DNA from: Arcobacteraceae bacterium
GTDB taxonomy: Bacteria > Campylobacterota > Campylobacteria > Campylobacterales > Arcobacteraceae
NCBI GenBank assembly: GCA_023138835.1
Contig: JAGLOP010000017.1
Coordinates: 1 to 50,566, forward strand
Direction of reading: 5' to 3'
Length of the DNA: 50,566 nucleotides
A program made the position numbers and the translations under genes. The notes beneath the pieces are model-generated. The model searched no databases. It saw only the letters and a list, made by a program, of their open reading frames with translations, and was not told where the DNA came from. Below, one piece after another: positions 1 to 9,697 of the stretch (its first letter is position 1; every line of letters begins with the position of its first letter).

Positions 1-170
1 ACATTTTCATAAACTTCACCTACAAAGCTGCTGTATGTACTTATATAGTGAGGATCTTCTTTATCAAAATCTTTATTATGAAGTTTTGTTAAATATCGTG
101 AATGGTAAGAATAGTTAAATAAATTATCTTCAATATCTTTAGTATTGAGATTAACAATATCACTACTCAT
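1..170 (-). CDS. Hypothetical protein, 3' end outside window
   Basis: The frame is open from an ATG at 170 to the window edge (56 codons seen). The visible peptide begins MSSDIVNLNTKDIEDN and is rich in Asp, Asn, Tyr and Ser, with no signal peptide or motif I recognise. It lies just downstream of guaA on the same strand, so it is probably co-transcribed. An in-frame TTG at 197, 15 nt after the guaA stop, is an alternative start; neither start has a good ribosome-binding site. The family is unknown because only the N-terminus is present. Confidence 0.5.
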   Translation of the reverse strand, partial: MSSDIVNLNTKDIEDNLFNYSYHSRYLTKLHNKDFDKEDPHYISTYSSFVGEVYEN

Positions 171-211
171 TTGAAGATGTTTATATTTTTTAGACAAAAT
201 AAAACTTTACT

Positions 212-1750
212 CTATTCCCATTCAATAGTTGCAGGTGGTTTACTGCTTATATCATAAACAACTCTGTTGATTCCATCAACTTCATTTATAATTCTTCTAC
301 TCATAACTTCCAAAATATCATGGGGAATATGTGCAAAAGTTGCTGTCATACCATCAACTGCATTTACTATTCTAATACAAGCAGTATTGTCATAAGTTCT
401 GTTATCACCCATAACACCAACTGATTTTACATTTAATAAAACGGTAAATGCCTGCCATGTTTTATCATACCAACCACTAGCGCTTAACTCTTCTAACATA
501 ATAGTATCAGCTTTTCGTAAAATCTCTAAATCAGGAACATTTACTTCACCCATAATTCTAATAGCAAGTCCAGGTCCGGGGAATGGATGACGACCTATCA
601 TTCTTGACGGAAGTCCAAGTTCAAGTCCAAGTTTTCTTACCTCGTCTTTAAAAATTTCTCTTAAAGGCTCAATCAGCTCAAATGTCATCCAATCAGGAAG
701 ACCACCGACATTGTGGTGTGATTTAATAGTTTTAGAAGGTCCTTTTACTGAAACAGACTCTATAACATCTGTATAAAGTGTACCTTGCGCTAAGAACTCA
801 ATACCTTCATGTTTTTTAGCTTCTATATCAAATACTTCAATAAATGTTTCACCGATAATCTTTCTTTTTGTTTCAGGGTCAGTAACACCAGCTAATTTTG
901 TTAAAAACTGTTCACTTGCATCTACAGTGATAAGTCCGATTCCTCTATTTACAAACATATTTTGTACATCTTCAACTTCATTTGCTCTTAAAAGTCCATT
1001 GTCTACAAATACCGGAACTAAATTTGTACCAATAGCTTCAGCTAAAAGAGTAGCAACTACAGAGCTGTCAACTCCACCACTTACTCCACATAATACTTTT
1101 TTATCACCAACTAACTCTTTGATTTTTTTAATCTCTTCTTTTGCAAAGTTACCCATATTCCAAGTTGATTCACAATCACAAATATATTTTGCAAAATTTT
1201 TAAGTAAAATTGCACCTTGAACACTATGAGTAACTTCAGGATGAAATTGAAAAGCATATATATCTTTATCTTCGCAAGCTATAGCAGCATAAGGAGAATT
1301 CTCACTTGTACCGATAACATCAAATCCTACAGGTAAATTTTCTACTTTATCCCCATGACTCATCCACACAATTTCATCATCTGAAATACCTTGAAAAATA
1401 GGTGACTGTGCATTTTCAACTTTTAACTTTGCTTTGCCGTACTCATGATGATTAGCCGGTATTACACTACCGCCAAAATGCTGAGAAATTAATTGCATTC
1501 CATAACAAATTCCCAAAATCGGCAATCCAAGTTCAAAAATCTCAACACTAGGATGATAAGCATCAACAGCATAAACAGAAGCTGGTCCACCGCTTAAAAC
1601 AATCCCTTTAGGAGTTCTTGCCTTAATATTTTCAATAGACTCATTGTATGGTACTATCTCAGAGTAAACACCATTTTCTCTTAATCTTTTTGCAATAAGT
1701 TGCGTATACTGACTTCCAAAATCTAAAACTAATATTGGTACATGCTTCAT
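212..1750 (-). CDS. guaA: GMP synthase (glutamine-hydrolysing)
   Basis: Converts XMP to GMP using glutamine and ATP in cytosolic purine synthesis. At 512 aa it has the normal two-domain length. The N-terminal class I glutamine amidotransferase carries the nucleophile Cys82 in GICYGMQL and the His170/Glu172 pair in FQFHPEVTH. The ATP-pyrophosphatase domain follows with the P-loop SGGVDSS at 224-230. The C-terminal dimerisation domain ends in the family-typical IEWE. The start is an ATG with AAGGAT about 6 nt upstream. It sits after the nhaD terminator, so it probably has its own promoter near the AT palindrome at 1765-1808. Confidence 0.98.
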   Translation of the reverse strand: MKHVPILVLDFGSQYTQLIAKRLRENGVYSEIVPYNESIENIKARTPKGIVLSGGPASVYAVDAYHPSVEIFELGLPILGICYGMQLISQHFGGSVIPANHHEYGKAKLKVENAQSPIFQGISDDEIVWMSHGDKVENLPVGFDVIGTSENSPYAAIACEDKDIYAFQFHPEVTHSVQGAILLKNFAKYICDCESTWNMGNFAKEEIKKIKELVGDKKVLCGVSGGVDSSVVATLLAEAIGTNLVPVFVDNGLLRANEVEDVQNMFVNRGIGLITVDASEQFLTKLAGVTDPETKRKIIGETFIEVFDIEAKKHEGIEFLAQGTLYTDVIESVSVKGPSKTIKSHHNVGGLPDWMTFELIEPLREIFKDEVRKLGLELGLPSRMIGRHPFPGPGLAIRIMGEVNVPDLEILRKADTIMLEELSASGWYDKTWQAFTVLLNVKSVGVMGDNRTYDNTACIRIVNAVDGMTATFAHIPHDILEVMSRRIINEVDGINRVVYDISSKPPATIEWE

Positions 1751-1764
1751 TCAAATCCTTAAAT

Positions 1765-1808
1765 ATTTTTATAATTAAATTTTCCAAAAAAAATTTAATT
1801 ATAAAAAT
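1765..1808. repeat. 19-bp perfect AT-only inverted repeat upstream of guaA
   Basis: Arms at 1765-1783 and 1790-1808 are exact reverse complements around a 6-nt loop (ccaaaa). On the minus strand the distal arm contains TATAAT (1803-1798), a good -10 box about 48 nt upstream of the guaA ATG. The palindrome could be a promoter/operator or a hairpin in the guaA leader; the sequence does not decide which. Confidence 0.5.
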
Positions 1809-1809
1809 A

Positions 1810-1838
1810 AGGTGATAAGTTATTTTAGCTTATCACCT
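1810..1838 (-). terminator. Rho-independent terminator of nhaD
   Basis: A 10-bp perfect stem (1810-1819 with 1829-1838) and a 9-nt loop lie just after the nhaD stop. Read on the minus strand the hairpin is followed by a T-rich run (TTATTTTTAT), as expected for an intrinsic terminator. Confidence 0.8.
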
Positions 1839-1851
1839 CATAAAAAATATA

Positions 1852-3228
1852 TTAGTGACCAATACCTAACATTTGATATTGAACATACCAAACAGCACAA
1901 GACACAATATACCCTATAAGAATCATCCAAGAATATTTCATATGAGCACCAAAGGTATAAATACCTGGCAATTTACCCATCACTCCAACACCAGCAGCTG
2001 ACCCAAATGAGATCATACTTCCACCAACACCAGCTGTTAAAGTTACAAGCATCCACTGATCAAGTCCCATTTCAGGAGATGCTTTAAGAACTGCTGACAT
2101 TACAGGTACATTATCTATCATTGCTGAAAGAAAACCAACACCGATATTTGACCAAGTAGGTCCAAGAACTGAAGGATCGTAAACAACAGAAGCTAAAGCC
2201 AACCATCCAATAAAGTATAATGCACCAACAGCTGCTAAAATACCAAAGAAAAACATCAATGTATTATTTTCAATTTTTGCCATTGAATTAAATACTTCAA
2301 AACCTTTTCCATGTAATCTTTTAAGTCTATAATCATACATTTTAAGTAATGATAAACCAAACATCATACCCCACATAGCAGGAAGATGTAAAAACTGATG
2401 TGACATTACGGCACTAAATATAGTAAAAATACCAAGTCCCATAACCACTTTTGCACCTGCCATCAGCCTAGGTTTTCGTTCATTTGCCACATCAAAATCT
2501 GGTTTTTCATCTGGAACAACTTTTGCTAATAAAAAGGCAGTTACAAGATATCCTATAATTGAAGCTGGGAATAAAAATAAGAAATCTACAAAAGTTCCTT
2601 TTCCTGCTGTCCATGCCATAAGTGTAGTGATATCACCAAATGGAGACCAAGCACCACCAGCATTTGCAGCAACAACTATATTAATAGCACCTGGAACTAA
2701 AAATGATCTTTTAGTTTTAGTAATCGTAATTAATACAGTTGATAAAATCAATGCTGTTGTTAAGTTATCTGCAATTGGTGAGATAAAAAATGCTAAAAAT
2801 CCAGTTACCCAAAATAATTGTCTATATGTATATCCCTTTGACACAAGCGAATATTTTAAATTATCAAATACACCCATATGAATCATAGACTCAATATATG
2901 TCATAGCAACAAATAAGAAGAAGAAAATTTCAGCAATTTCTAAAATCAGATGTTGTGCTTGAGTATGAACAAGATCCATATTCATGCCGTGCATTGCATA
3001 ATAAAATGCAATTAACATAAATATAAAAGTACCCGTAAGTAATGCCGGTTTTGCTTTATCTATATGATAATGCTCCTCCATAGCTACAAAATAGTAACCA
3101 ACAACAAAAATAAATAGTGCTGCAAATCCAACCCATGTCATAGTAATGTCAGGAATAGTTCCACCATCTCCACCACCACTTGCAAACGCAAATATACTTG
3201 TAAAACTAACTAATAATAGTTTTAACAT
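1852..3228 (-). CDS. nhaD: Na+/H+ antiporter, NhaD family
   Basis: Inner-membrane sodium:proton antiporter for sodium and pH homeostasis. At 458 aa it has about a dozen hydrophobic segments and family-typical polar motifs inside them, such as PIADNLTTAL and GGAWSPFGDITT. A hydrophobic N-terminal stretch followed by a Gly/Asp-rich segment may be a cleaved leader or the first TM helix. Its ATG overlaps the nadB stop by one base (TAATG), so it is translationally coupled to nadB. A clear terminator follows. The NhaD assignment rests on these motifs and the length; ion specificity is inferred. Confidence 0.9.
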   Translation of the reverse strand: MLKLLLVSFTSIFAFASGGGDGGTIPDITMTWVGFAALFIFVVGYYFVAMEEHYHIDKAKPALLTGTFIFMLIAFYYAMHGMNMDLVHTQAQHLILEIAEIFFFLFVAMTYIESMIHMGVFDNLKYSLVSKGYTYRQLFWVTGFLAFFISPIADNLTTALILSTVLITITKTKRSFLVPGAINIVVAANAGGAWSPFGDITTLMAWTAGKGTFVDFLFLFPASIIGYLVTAFLLAKVVPDEKPDFDVANERKPRLMAGAKVVMGLGIFTIFSAVMSHQFLHLPAMWGMMFGLSLLKMYDYRLKRLHGKGFEVFNSMAKIENNTLMFFFGILAAVGALYFIGWLALASVVYDPSVLGPTWSNIGVGFLSAMIDNVPVMSAVLKASPEMGLDQWMLVTLTAGVGGSMISFGSAAGVGVMGKLPGIYTFGAHMKYSWMILIGYIVSCAVWYVQYQMLGIGH

Positions 3229-4676
3229 TAACTCTCCTTAATATAATGTGCACCAATAGATTCTTTTCTATCAATTGCACTTTGAATAATAGATTTTGCC
3301 GTAAGTAACCTTAAAAAAAGGAGTCTTCCAACATCCTCTTCAAGATATAAACTTACTTCATCAAGGACATCTATAAGTTTTTGTGATTCTCGTACAATTC
3401 CGACATTTACCCACATTAAATTTCTCAAATCATCTTTAATTGCTTTATCTATCTGCTTTTTTAATTCAAAATGTCTAGGTTTAAAAGTTAACTTATTTAA
3501 ATCAATTTTAAAATTTATCTCTTGCGATTTTTGAACTGACAATGATGAAAAAACCAAACCTTCAAGCAAGGAATTTGATGCGAGTCTATTTGCCCCGTGT
3601 ACTCCCGTACAAGCTGCTTCCCCTACTGCATATAAATTCTTACATCCTTTTACTTTTGAATTTATATCTACATTTATTCCACCCATACTATAATGAAAAG
3701 CCGGACTTATCGGCACCCTTTCAAAAGGTAAATCAAATCCTAATTCCATTAAATTCTTATAAATATTTGGAAATCTTTTTTGAAAAAACTTTTTTTTGAA
3801 ATTTTTAAAAGATAGATAAACTTGTGAGCCTGTTTTTTGTGAATAATCAAAAATAGCACGACTGACTATATCTCTTGGTGCTAATTCTTCATCTTTATGA
3901 TAATCTTTTAAAAATCTATAACCATCTTCATCTTCAATTTCAGCACCCTCACCTCTTAAAGCTTCTGTTAAAAGTGTTTTTCTTGCATGTGGTGTATCAA
4001 CAAATACTGTAGGATGAAACTGCATCATCTCCATATCTTTGAGCGGTATTCCTTTTTCTACACAAATACCTTGAATATCACCTGCAATAGTGGTTGAATT
4101 TGTATGGTATCTATAAATTGAGCCAACTCCACCACTTGCTATTATAGTATTATGAGCATAAATAATTTTATCTGCCCCATTATGAATAAATTGTGCACCA
4201 TAACAAATACTATCTTCATATAGCAAATCTACCACTATAGAATCTGTCATTATCTCATGTTTGCAAGCTTTAAGCAAAAACATATGAAGTTCTCTACCTG
4301 TAGCATCGCCATCAGCATGTAAAATACGACTGCAGCTATGAGCAGCTTCTTTTGTAAAGAGTAATTCTCCCTCTTCATTGCGATCAAAATTCATTCCATC
4401 TTTAACTAAATCATCAATGACTCTAATTGAATTTTGACTTAAAGTGTTTACAGCTTCTAGATTATTTGTTCCAACACCTGCACTAATCGTATCTTGTGCA
4501 TAAAGAGGTATATCAGCATCATTAATTGCACTGGCAACTCCACCTTGCGCAAAAAATGTATTACACTCCCAAGGAGATCTCTTACATACTATTAATACTT
4601 TTTTATCTCTAGATATACTTCGTGCAGCATTGAGTCCGGCAACACCGGCACCAATAATTAAATAATCATAAATCAT
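3228..4676 (-). CDS. nadB: L-aspartate oxidase
   Basis: FAD enzyme that oxidises L-aspartate to iminoaspartate, the first step of de novo NAD synthesis. It has 482 aa. The N-terminal dinucleotide fold is IIGAGVAGLNAARS (residues 7-20), followed by the flavoprotein segments ATGRELHMF and MQFHPTVF and the C-terminal YAVGEAACTGVHGANRLASNS. It is homologous to succinate dehydrogenase/fumarate reductase flavoproteins, but the length and the absence of neighbouring sdh/frd genes favour NadB. nadA and nadC are not in the window. It overlaps the upstream lipoprotein gene (ATGA) and the downstream nhaD (TAATG), suggesting one operon. Confidence 0.95.
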   Translation of the reverse strand: MIYDYLIIGAGVAGLNAARSISRDKKVLIVCKRSPWECNTFFAQGGVASAINDADIPLYAQDTISAGVGTNNLEAVNTLSQNSIRVIDDLVKDGMNFDRNEEGELLFTKEAAHSCSRILHADGDATGRELHMFLLKACKHEIMTDSIVVDLLYEDSICYGAQFIHNGADKIIYAHNTIIASGGVGSIYRYHTNSTTIAGDIQGICVEKGIPLKDMEMMQFHPTVFVDTPHARKTLLTEALRGEGAEIEDEDGYRFLKDYHKDEELAPRDIVSRAIFDYSQKTGSQVYLSFKNFKKKFFQKRFPNIYKNLMELGFDLPFERVPISPAFHYSMGGINVDINSKVKGCKNLYAVGEAACTGVHGANRLASNSLLEGLVFSSLSVQKSQEINFKIDLNKLTFKPRHFELKKQIDKAIKDDLRNLMWVNVGIVRESQKLIDVLDEVSLYLEEDVGRLLFLRLLTAKSIIQSAIDRKESIGAHYIKES

Positions 4677-4786
4677 TTTGATACTTGTTCGCTTTTTTTA
4701 TCCACATAAACTGGATCACCTTTATAACCACACCCTGTAACACTAAATAAAATAGCAATAGCTAATATAACATAAATATTTTTCAT
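4673..4786 (-). CDS. Small LptM/YifL-like lipoprotein (37 aa)
   Basis: The 37-aa reading frame starts with ATG at 4786 and ends in TGA overlapping the nadB start (ATGA). A short charged N-terminus and a hydrophobic stretch lead to the lipobox VTGC, with the lipidated Cys at residue 19. After it comes CGYKGDPVYV. This resembles the CGxKGxLY core of LptM (YifL), a small outer-membrane lipoprotein that helps assemble the LptD translocon in E. coli. Membership in that family is inferred from the short motif; that it is a lipoprotein is well supported. Confidence 0.75.
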   Translation of the reverse strand: MKNIYVILAIAILFSVTGCGYKGDPVYVDKKSEQVSK

Positions 4787-4833
4787 AGGCTAATATTACA
4801 AAATAGTTAATAAGAAATTGATTAAAATTATCT

Positions 4834-4839
4834 TATAAT
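4834..4839 (+). promoter_or_regulatory. Putative -10 box of aspC promoter
   Basis: Perfect TATAAT 32 nt upstream of the aspC start, in a T/A-rich tract without a recognisable -35. That is usual for sigma70 promoters in Campylobacterota. It is divergent from the lipoprotein gene start at 4786. Confidence 0.4.
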
Positions 4840-4870
4840 AATGGTTAATTTATCAATATAGGAATTTTTT

Positions 4871-6040
4871 ATGAAAATCGCAAATAGAATGGATAGATTG
4901 TCAGAATCTATCACAATAGCAATCACTACTTTATCAAGAGAATTAAAAGAGAGTGGAAAAGATGTACTTAGTTTTAGTGCCGGTGAGCCTGATTTTGGAA
5001 CACCGCAAGTTATTAAAGACGCAGCAATTAAAGCCATGGATAACAATGAAACAAGATATACAGCAGTTGAGGGAACTCCAGCTTGTAGAAAAGCAATATG
5101 CGAAAAGTTAAAAAGAGACAATGGCTTAGATTATGATAATTCAGAGATTATTATAAGTGTTGGTGCTAAACACTCTTTATTTAATATTTTTCAAGCTGGA
5201 ATTGAGGAAGGTGATGAAGTAATAATACCGGCACCTTACTGGGTAACATATCCTGAACTTGTAAAATATAGCGGAGGAACTGTTGTTGAGATAATCACAG
5301 ATGATAAAAGTTCATTTAAAATCACACCCCAACAACTAAAAGATGCTATTACACCAAAAAGTAAAATGTTAATTTTAACAACTCCGTCAAATCCGACAGG
5401 AAGTGTTTATACAAAAGAAGAATTAACAGCATTAGCAGATGTTTTAAAAGATACAAATATAACTGTTGTTAGTGATGAGATGTATGAAAAACTGGTTTAT
5501 GATGGAAGTTGCTTTACCGCAGTTGCCAGTATAAATGAAGATATGTTCAATAGAACTATAACTGTAAATGGTTTAAGTAAATCTGTTGCTATGACTGGAT
5601 GGAGATTTGGTTATTTAGCTTCTAAAGATAAAGCCTTGGTAAAAGCTATGAAAAAATTACAATCTCAATCAACATCAAATATTAATTCAATTACTCAAGG
5701 TGCTGCAATAGTTGCTTTAGACGGTCAAGCAGATAAAGATATTGAATCTATGAGAGTTGAATTTGAAAGAAGAAGAGATATAGCATGTGAACTTATGAAT
5801 AAAATTGAAGGTCTAAGTGTTGATAAGCCAAATGGTGCTTTTTATCTATTTGTAAATATTCAAGATATCACAAATGACTCTATGCAGTTCTCTAAAGATT
5901 TACTAGAGCAAGTAGGTGTTGCAGTAGTTCCAGGTGTTGCTTTTGGTTTAGAAGGATATTTTAGATTATCTTTTGCTACAGATGAAGCTACAATTAGAGA
6001 TGGGATTTCAAGAATTAAAAAGTTTGTAACAGCGAAATAA
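4871..6040 (+). CDS. aspC: Aspartate aminotransferase, PLP-dependent class I
   Basis: Transfers the amino group between aspartate and 2-oxoglutarate. It has 389 aa of the class Ib (AspB-like) type. Seen are SAGEPDFGTP near the N-terminus, the NPTG motif (TTPSNPTGSVY), the SDEMYEKL segment and the PLP lysine K237 in NGLSKSVAMTGWR, with a C-terminal Arg in FRLSFA. The start is an ATG preceded by AGGAA. It overlaps the following cation-efflux gene by one base. Substrate specificity (aspartate only, or also prephenate) cannot be read from the sequence. Confidence 0.92.
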   Translation: MKIANRMDRLSESITIAITTLSRELKESGKDVLSFSAGEPDFGTPQVIKDAAIKAMDNNETRYTAVEGTPACRKAICEKLKRDNGLDYDNSEIIISVGAKHSLFNIFQAGIEEGDEVIIPAPYWVTYPELVKYSGGTVVEIITDDKSSFKITPQQLKDAITPKSKMLILTTPSNPTGSVYTKEELTALADVLKDTNITVVSDEMYEKLVYDGSCFTAVASINEDMFNRTITVNGLSKSVAMTGWRFGYLASKDKALVKAMKKLQSQSTSNINSITQGAAIVALDGQADKDIESMRVEFERRRDIACELMNKIEGLSVDKPNGAFYLFVNIQDITNDSMQFSKDLLEQVGVAVVPGVAFGLEGYFRLSFATDEATIRDGISRIKKFVTAK

Positions 6041-6948
6041 TGTCTCAAATTCCCATAGTTAAGATTTCAGCAGAGAAAAAAGCAACACTTGTTTCATCAA
6101 GTGTTGCTTTTATTTTAACTTTAATTAAATTAACTATTGGACTTTTAAGTGGTTCTGTTGCGGTACTTGCCAGTGCGGTAGACAGTGTACTTGATCTTTT
6201 TGTTTCACTTTTTAATTATTTTGCGATATCAAATTCAGAAAAACCTGCTGATGAAATTTTCAACTATGGTCGGGGTAAAATTGAAGCATTAGCCTCTGTA
6301 ATTGAAGGTACTATTATTACCATCTCTGGACTATTTTTATTTTATACTGCTATTGATAAATATCTTAACAACAAAGTATCAACATATTTAGAAGAATCTC
6401 TTGGTGTAATGATAGTATCACTTATTATTACTATTGCACTTGTAATGTATTTAAATATAGTTGCTAAAAAAACAAATAATATGGTAATAAAAGCAGATGC
6501 TTTACATTATAAAACTGATGTATGGACAAACATAGCTGTTTTGATATCTCTTGTACTTGTAACATTGACGAATAATGAAATCTTTGATGTACTTATTGGT
6601 GGTGGAATTTCACTTTTTATTATTTATAGTGCTTACGAACTTATAGAAGATGGTGTACTTGTACTTTTAGACAGATCATTGGAAGATGAAACAACAAATA
6701 AAATTAAAGATATTTTTAAAACAGAAAGTGCGGTAAATAATTATCATTTTCTAAAAACAAGACAAGCGGGACATAATACTTTTGTAGATGTTCACTTGGT
6801 ATTTGACTGTATAATTACACTTATGGAAGCACATAGAGTAAGTGATAGAATTGAAGATAAAATAACCCAATTAGACACAAACACAAACTGGATAATCAAT
6901 ATCCATCTTGACCCTTATGATGATTCAATCATAAATAATCCCGAATAA
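6040..6948 (+). CDS. Cation diffusion facilitator (FieF-like) efflux transporter
   Basis: Inner-membrane antiporter exporting divalent metal ions such as Zn or Fe. It has 302 aa with about six TM helices and a cytoplasmic C-terminal ferredoxin-like domain. Metal-site motifs seen are SAVDSVLDL in the second helix (DxxxD) and ALHYKTDVW in the fifth (HxxxD). This follows the FieF/CDF pattern. It begins at a TAATG overlap with aspC, so it is translationally coupled. Metal specificity is not resolved. Confidence 0.92.
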   Translation: MSQIPIVKISAEKKATLVSSSVAFILTLIKLTIGLLSGSVAVLASAVDSVLDLFVSLFNYFAISNSEKPADEIFNYGRGKIEALASVIEGTIITISGLFLFYTAIDKYLNNKVSTYLEESLGVMIVSLIITIALVMYLNIVAKKTNNMVIKADALHYKTDVWTNIAVLISLVLVTLTNNEIFDVLIGGGISLFIIYSAYELIEDGVLVLLDRSLEDETTNKIKDIFKTESAVNNYHFLKTRQAGHNTFVDVHLVFDCIITLMEAHRVSDRIEDKITQLDTNTNWIINIHLDPYDDSIINNPE

Positions 6949-7026
6949 AATAATTTAACTTTTTTTAAAGTATATTTTAGCTAAAATCTTCGTTATATTA
7001 AACAATACATTAGAGGATTTTAAATT

Positions 7027-8370
7027 ATGATAACTTGGATGCAGCGACATAAAAGATGGCTAGTTATAACTATATGGATAAGTACAATTGCTTTTGTTGG
7101 AGCTGGTTTTGTGGGCTGGGGTTCTTATGACTATGGAAAGTCAAGTGCTAATGCTGGAACCGTAGGTTCAAAAGAGATAACGATTAAAGATATACAAAAT
7201 GAATATAATGCATTATATTCTCAATATCAAAATATATTTGGTGAAGCATTTAATCAAGAGATGGCAAAACAATTTAAACTTGAAGATGCGGCATTTAATG
7301 CAATAGTGCAAAAATTTCTTTTATTAAATTATGCTGACGAGTTAGGTTTATATATTACAGATCAAGAGGTTGCTAAATATCTTGTAGCCATACCTGCTTT
7401 TATCAAAGATAAAAAATTTGATAAAACAACTTACTTGTCTGTATTAAAACAAAACAGAACAACACCTACGGATTTTGAACAACAAGTTAAAATGGATTTA
7501 ACAATTCAAAAAGTACAACGAATATTAAGCACAAAAGTTATGGATACAGAACTTGAAAACTTAGCAAAACTATATTCAACTGAAGATAAAGTAAGTATCA
7601 GTATCTTAAATAAAGTTGGCCTTAAAATTGACAGTTCTACAGAAGCTGTTAAAAAATACTGGGAACAAAACAAACAAAACTATAAATCAGCAGAATCTAT
7701 TAAAATTTCGATGTCAAAAACAACAATAGGTGAAGATAAAAAAGCTTCTAAAAAAGAAGCCTTAAAAAAATATTTAAAACTTAAAAAAGATGAATTAAAA
7801 TTTGATACTACAACAACAGTATCTCAAAACAATGATATCTTAAATCAAGAAAATTTACAAAAAGTTTCTAAAGCTTCTGCTGGCATTCTTTTAAAGCCAT
7901 TAGAAAATAACGGTGAGTTTATAGTTATAAAAGTGTTAGAAAAACAAGCTCCTAAAGCATTGTCTTTTGAAGCAGCTTATAATTTGGTTCGTCCTGATTA
8001 CCTTGATAATGCCAAACAAGAGATATTAAATACTAATGTTGCCAAATTAACTAAAGAATTTACCGGTACTGACATTGGATTTATTGCTCAAGGTTCACAA
8101 GTAGAAATCAAAGGGCTAAGTGTTGCTGAAACTACTCAATTAGTAAATCATATATTTAATTCTACTACAACTATTAATTCTCTTATGCTGGAAGATAAAG
8201 CTGTAGTTTATAAAATTACAGATTCTAAGTTATCTAATTATAGTAGTAGTCTTCAAACTGACGAGTTAAAAGATACATTATTAAATTTAAAAAACAGTGA
8301 AGTTATTTCAAACTTATTAAAAGAACTTAGAAATCAATATGAAGTTACATCAAATATGAAGGTAAACTAA
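7027..8370 (+). CDS. SurA_N/PpiD-type membrane-anchored periplasmic chaperone
   Basis: A 447-aa protein with a short basic N-terminus (MQRHKRW), one TM anchor at about residues 13-31 and a long, Lys-rich periplasmic part. The segment from about 45 to 200 fits the SurA_N/PpiD N-domain fold that binds unfolded outer-membrane proteins. I see no clear parvulin active-site motif, so peptidyl-prolyl isomerase activity is uncertain although such proteins are usually annotated as PPIases. It lies directly upstream of ftsA, a gene order conserved in Campylobacterota as I recall. Its start has GAGGA 9 nt upstream. Confidence 0.8.
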   Translation: MITWMQRHKRWLVITIWISTIAFVGAGFVGWGSYDYGKSSANAGTVGSKEITIKDIQNEYNALYSQYQNIFGEAFNQEMAKQFKLEDAAFNAIVQKFLLLNYADELGLYITDQEVAKYLVAIPAFIKDKKFDKTTYLSVLKQNRTTPTDFEQQVKMDLTIQKVQRILSTKVMDTELENLAKLYSTEDKVSISILNKVGLKIDSSTEAVKKYWEQNKQNYKSAESIKISMSKTTIGEDKKASKKEALKKYLKLKKDELKFDTTTTVSQNNDILNQENLQKVSKASAGILLKPLENNGEFIVIKVLEKQAPKALSFEAAYNLVRPDYLDNAKQEILNTNVAKLTKEFTGTDIGFIAQGSQVEIKGLSVAETTQLVNHIFNSTTTINSLMLEDKAVVYKITDSKLSNYSSSLQTDELKDTLLNLKNSEVISNLLKELRNQYEVTSNMKVN

Positions 8371-8371
8371 C

Positions 8372-9697
8372 TTGAACAACAATGCAATTTTAGCTCTTGA
8401 TATTGGAACAACAAAAATAACTGCGGTTATTGCCCAAAACGATTTAACAAATCGTATCAATATTTTAGGAGTTGGAAATTGCAAAAGTGATGGTATTCAT
8501 AAAGGTTCTATTGTAGATATTGATCTTGCAAGTACAACTATACATGATGCTATAAAAACAGCCACTCAAAGTTCTGATGCAATTATTGAATCAACTTTTA
8601 TTGCTATTTCTGGAACACATACAAAAAGCTTGAGAAGCAGCGGTGCAGTAAATATCCAAAGTGGTCAGATTACACATAATGAGATCAATCAAGTTTTACA
8701 AATGGCACTTTACAATGCCAAGATAATTCCAGATTATGAAGTTATACATGTTTTACCATTATACTTTAATATTGATGATTCAAATGAGATAAGCAATCCT
8801 TTAAATATGCATGGCTCAAGACTTGAAGTATATGCAAATATCGTAACTGCTAAAAAAACAGCCCTTGTAAATATACAAAATGCTCTTAAAAAATCAAATC
8901 TTGAAGTTACAAATTTTGTATTAAACGGTTATGCTTCTGCAATAGCCGTATTGGCAGATGATCAAAAAAAACTAGGAACTGTCGTTTGTGATTTAGGTGG
9001 AACCACTAGTGAAATAACTATATTTAAAGGTCAAACAATATCGTATAGTGATTTTATACCTATTGGGAGTGAACATATTACATACGACTTATCGATTATG
9101 TTACATACTCCGTACAACGCAGCAAATATGATAAAAAATCAATACGGTTCACTTCTACCAATTAATATTAATGATACATCAATCAGCAAAGTAAAAATAC
9201 CGTTATTAGGAAACGAAACTCAAACAAAAGAAATACCTTTATCTCAAATACAACCAATTATTCATGCAAGAGTGGAAGAGTTGCTTTGTTTAATTAAAGA
9301 TAAAATAAACTTAAGTGGTATGAGTGAGCATATGGATGGCGGTATAGTATTAACAGGAGGAATGACTCGAATAAATGGTTTACAAGAGTTAGCTCAAAAG
9401 ATATTTTCAGAAATTCCTGTAAAAATATCTGACCCTATTAATATACAAAATGGTTATATTGACTTTAACACACCTACTATGTCCACTATTGCCGGACTGT
9501 TAAAATATGCTCTTGACAGCGATCCATTTTTTGAACTTGATTCAAATAAAGAATTACGAAAAAAAGAAGAAGAAGACAAAGTAACTAAAAATATACATGC
9601 TGCTAATATACTATTAGAGGATGAAAATCTTGATACTATTGAAATTGAACCAAAGAAAAAAAGTTCATTATGGGATAAAATTGGGAAGTGGCTGTAA
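8372..9697 (+). CDS. ftsA: Cell division protein FtsA
   Basis: Actin-like ATPase that tethers FtsZ to the inner membrane in the divisome. It has 441 aa. The phosphate-1 motif ALDIGTTKITAVI lies at the very N-terminus, followed by CDLGGTTSEITIF (phosphate-2) and GGIVLTGGMTRI (adenosine). The C-terminus ends in the amphipathic membrane-targeting helix SSLWDKIGKWL. The start must be the TTG at 8372, because the next in-frame codons already encode the ATPase motif; AGG lies about 10 nt upstream. It is one base after the previous stop and overlaps ftsZ, so the three genes form one unit. Confidence 0.96.
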   Translation: MNNNAILALDIGTTKITAVIAQNDLTNRINILGVGNCKSDGIHKGSIVDIDLASTTIHDAIKTATQSSDAIIESTFIAISGTHTKSLRSSGAVNIQSGQITHNEINQVLQMALYNAKIIPDYEVIHVLPLYFNIDDSNEISNPLNMHGSRLEVYANIVTAKKTALVNIQNALKKSNLEVTNFVLNGYASAIAVLADDQKKLGTVVCDLGGTTSEITIFKGQTISYSDFIPIGSEHITYDLSIMLHTPYNAANMIKNQYGSLLPININDTSISKVKIPLLGNETQTKEIPLSQIQPIIHARVEELLCLIKDKINLSGMSEHMDGGIVLTGGMTRINGLQELAQKIFSEIPVKISDPINIQNGYIDFNTPTMSTIAGLLKYALDSDPFFELDSNKELRKKEEEDKVTKNIHAANILLEDENLDTIEIEPKKKSSLWDKIGKWL

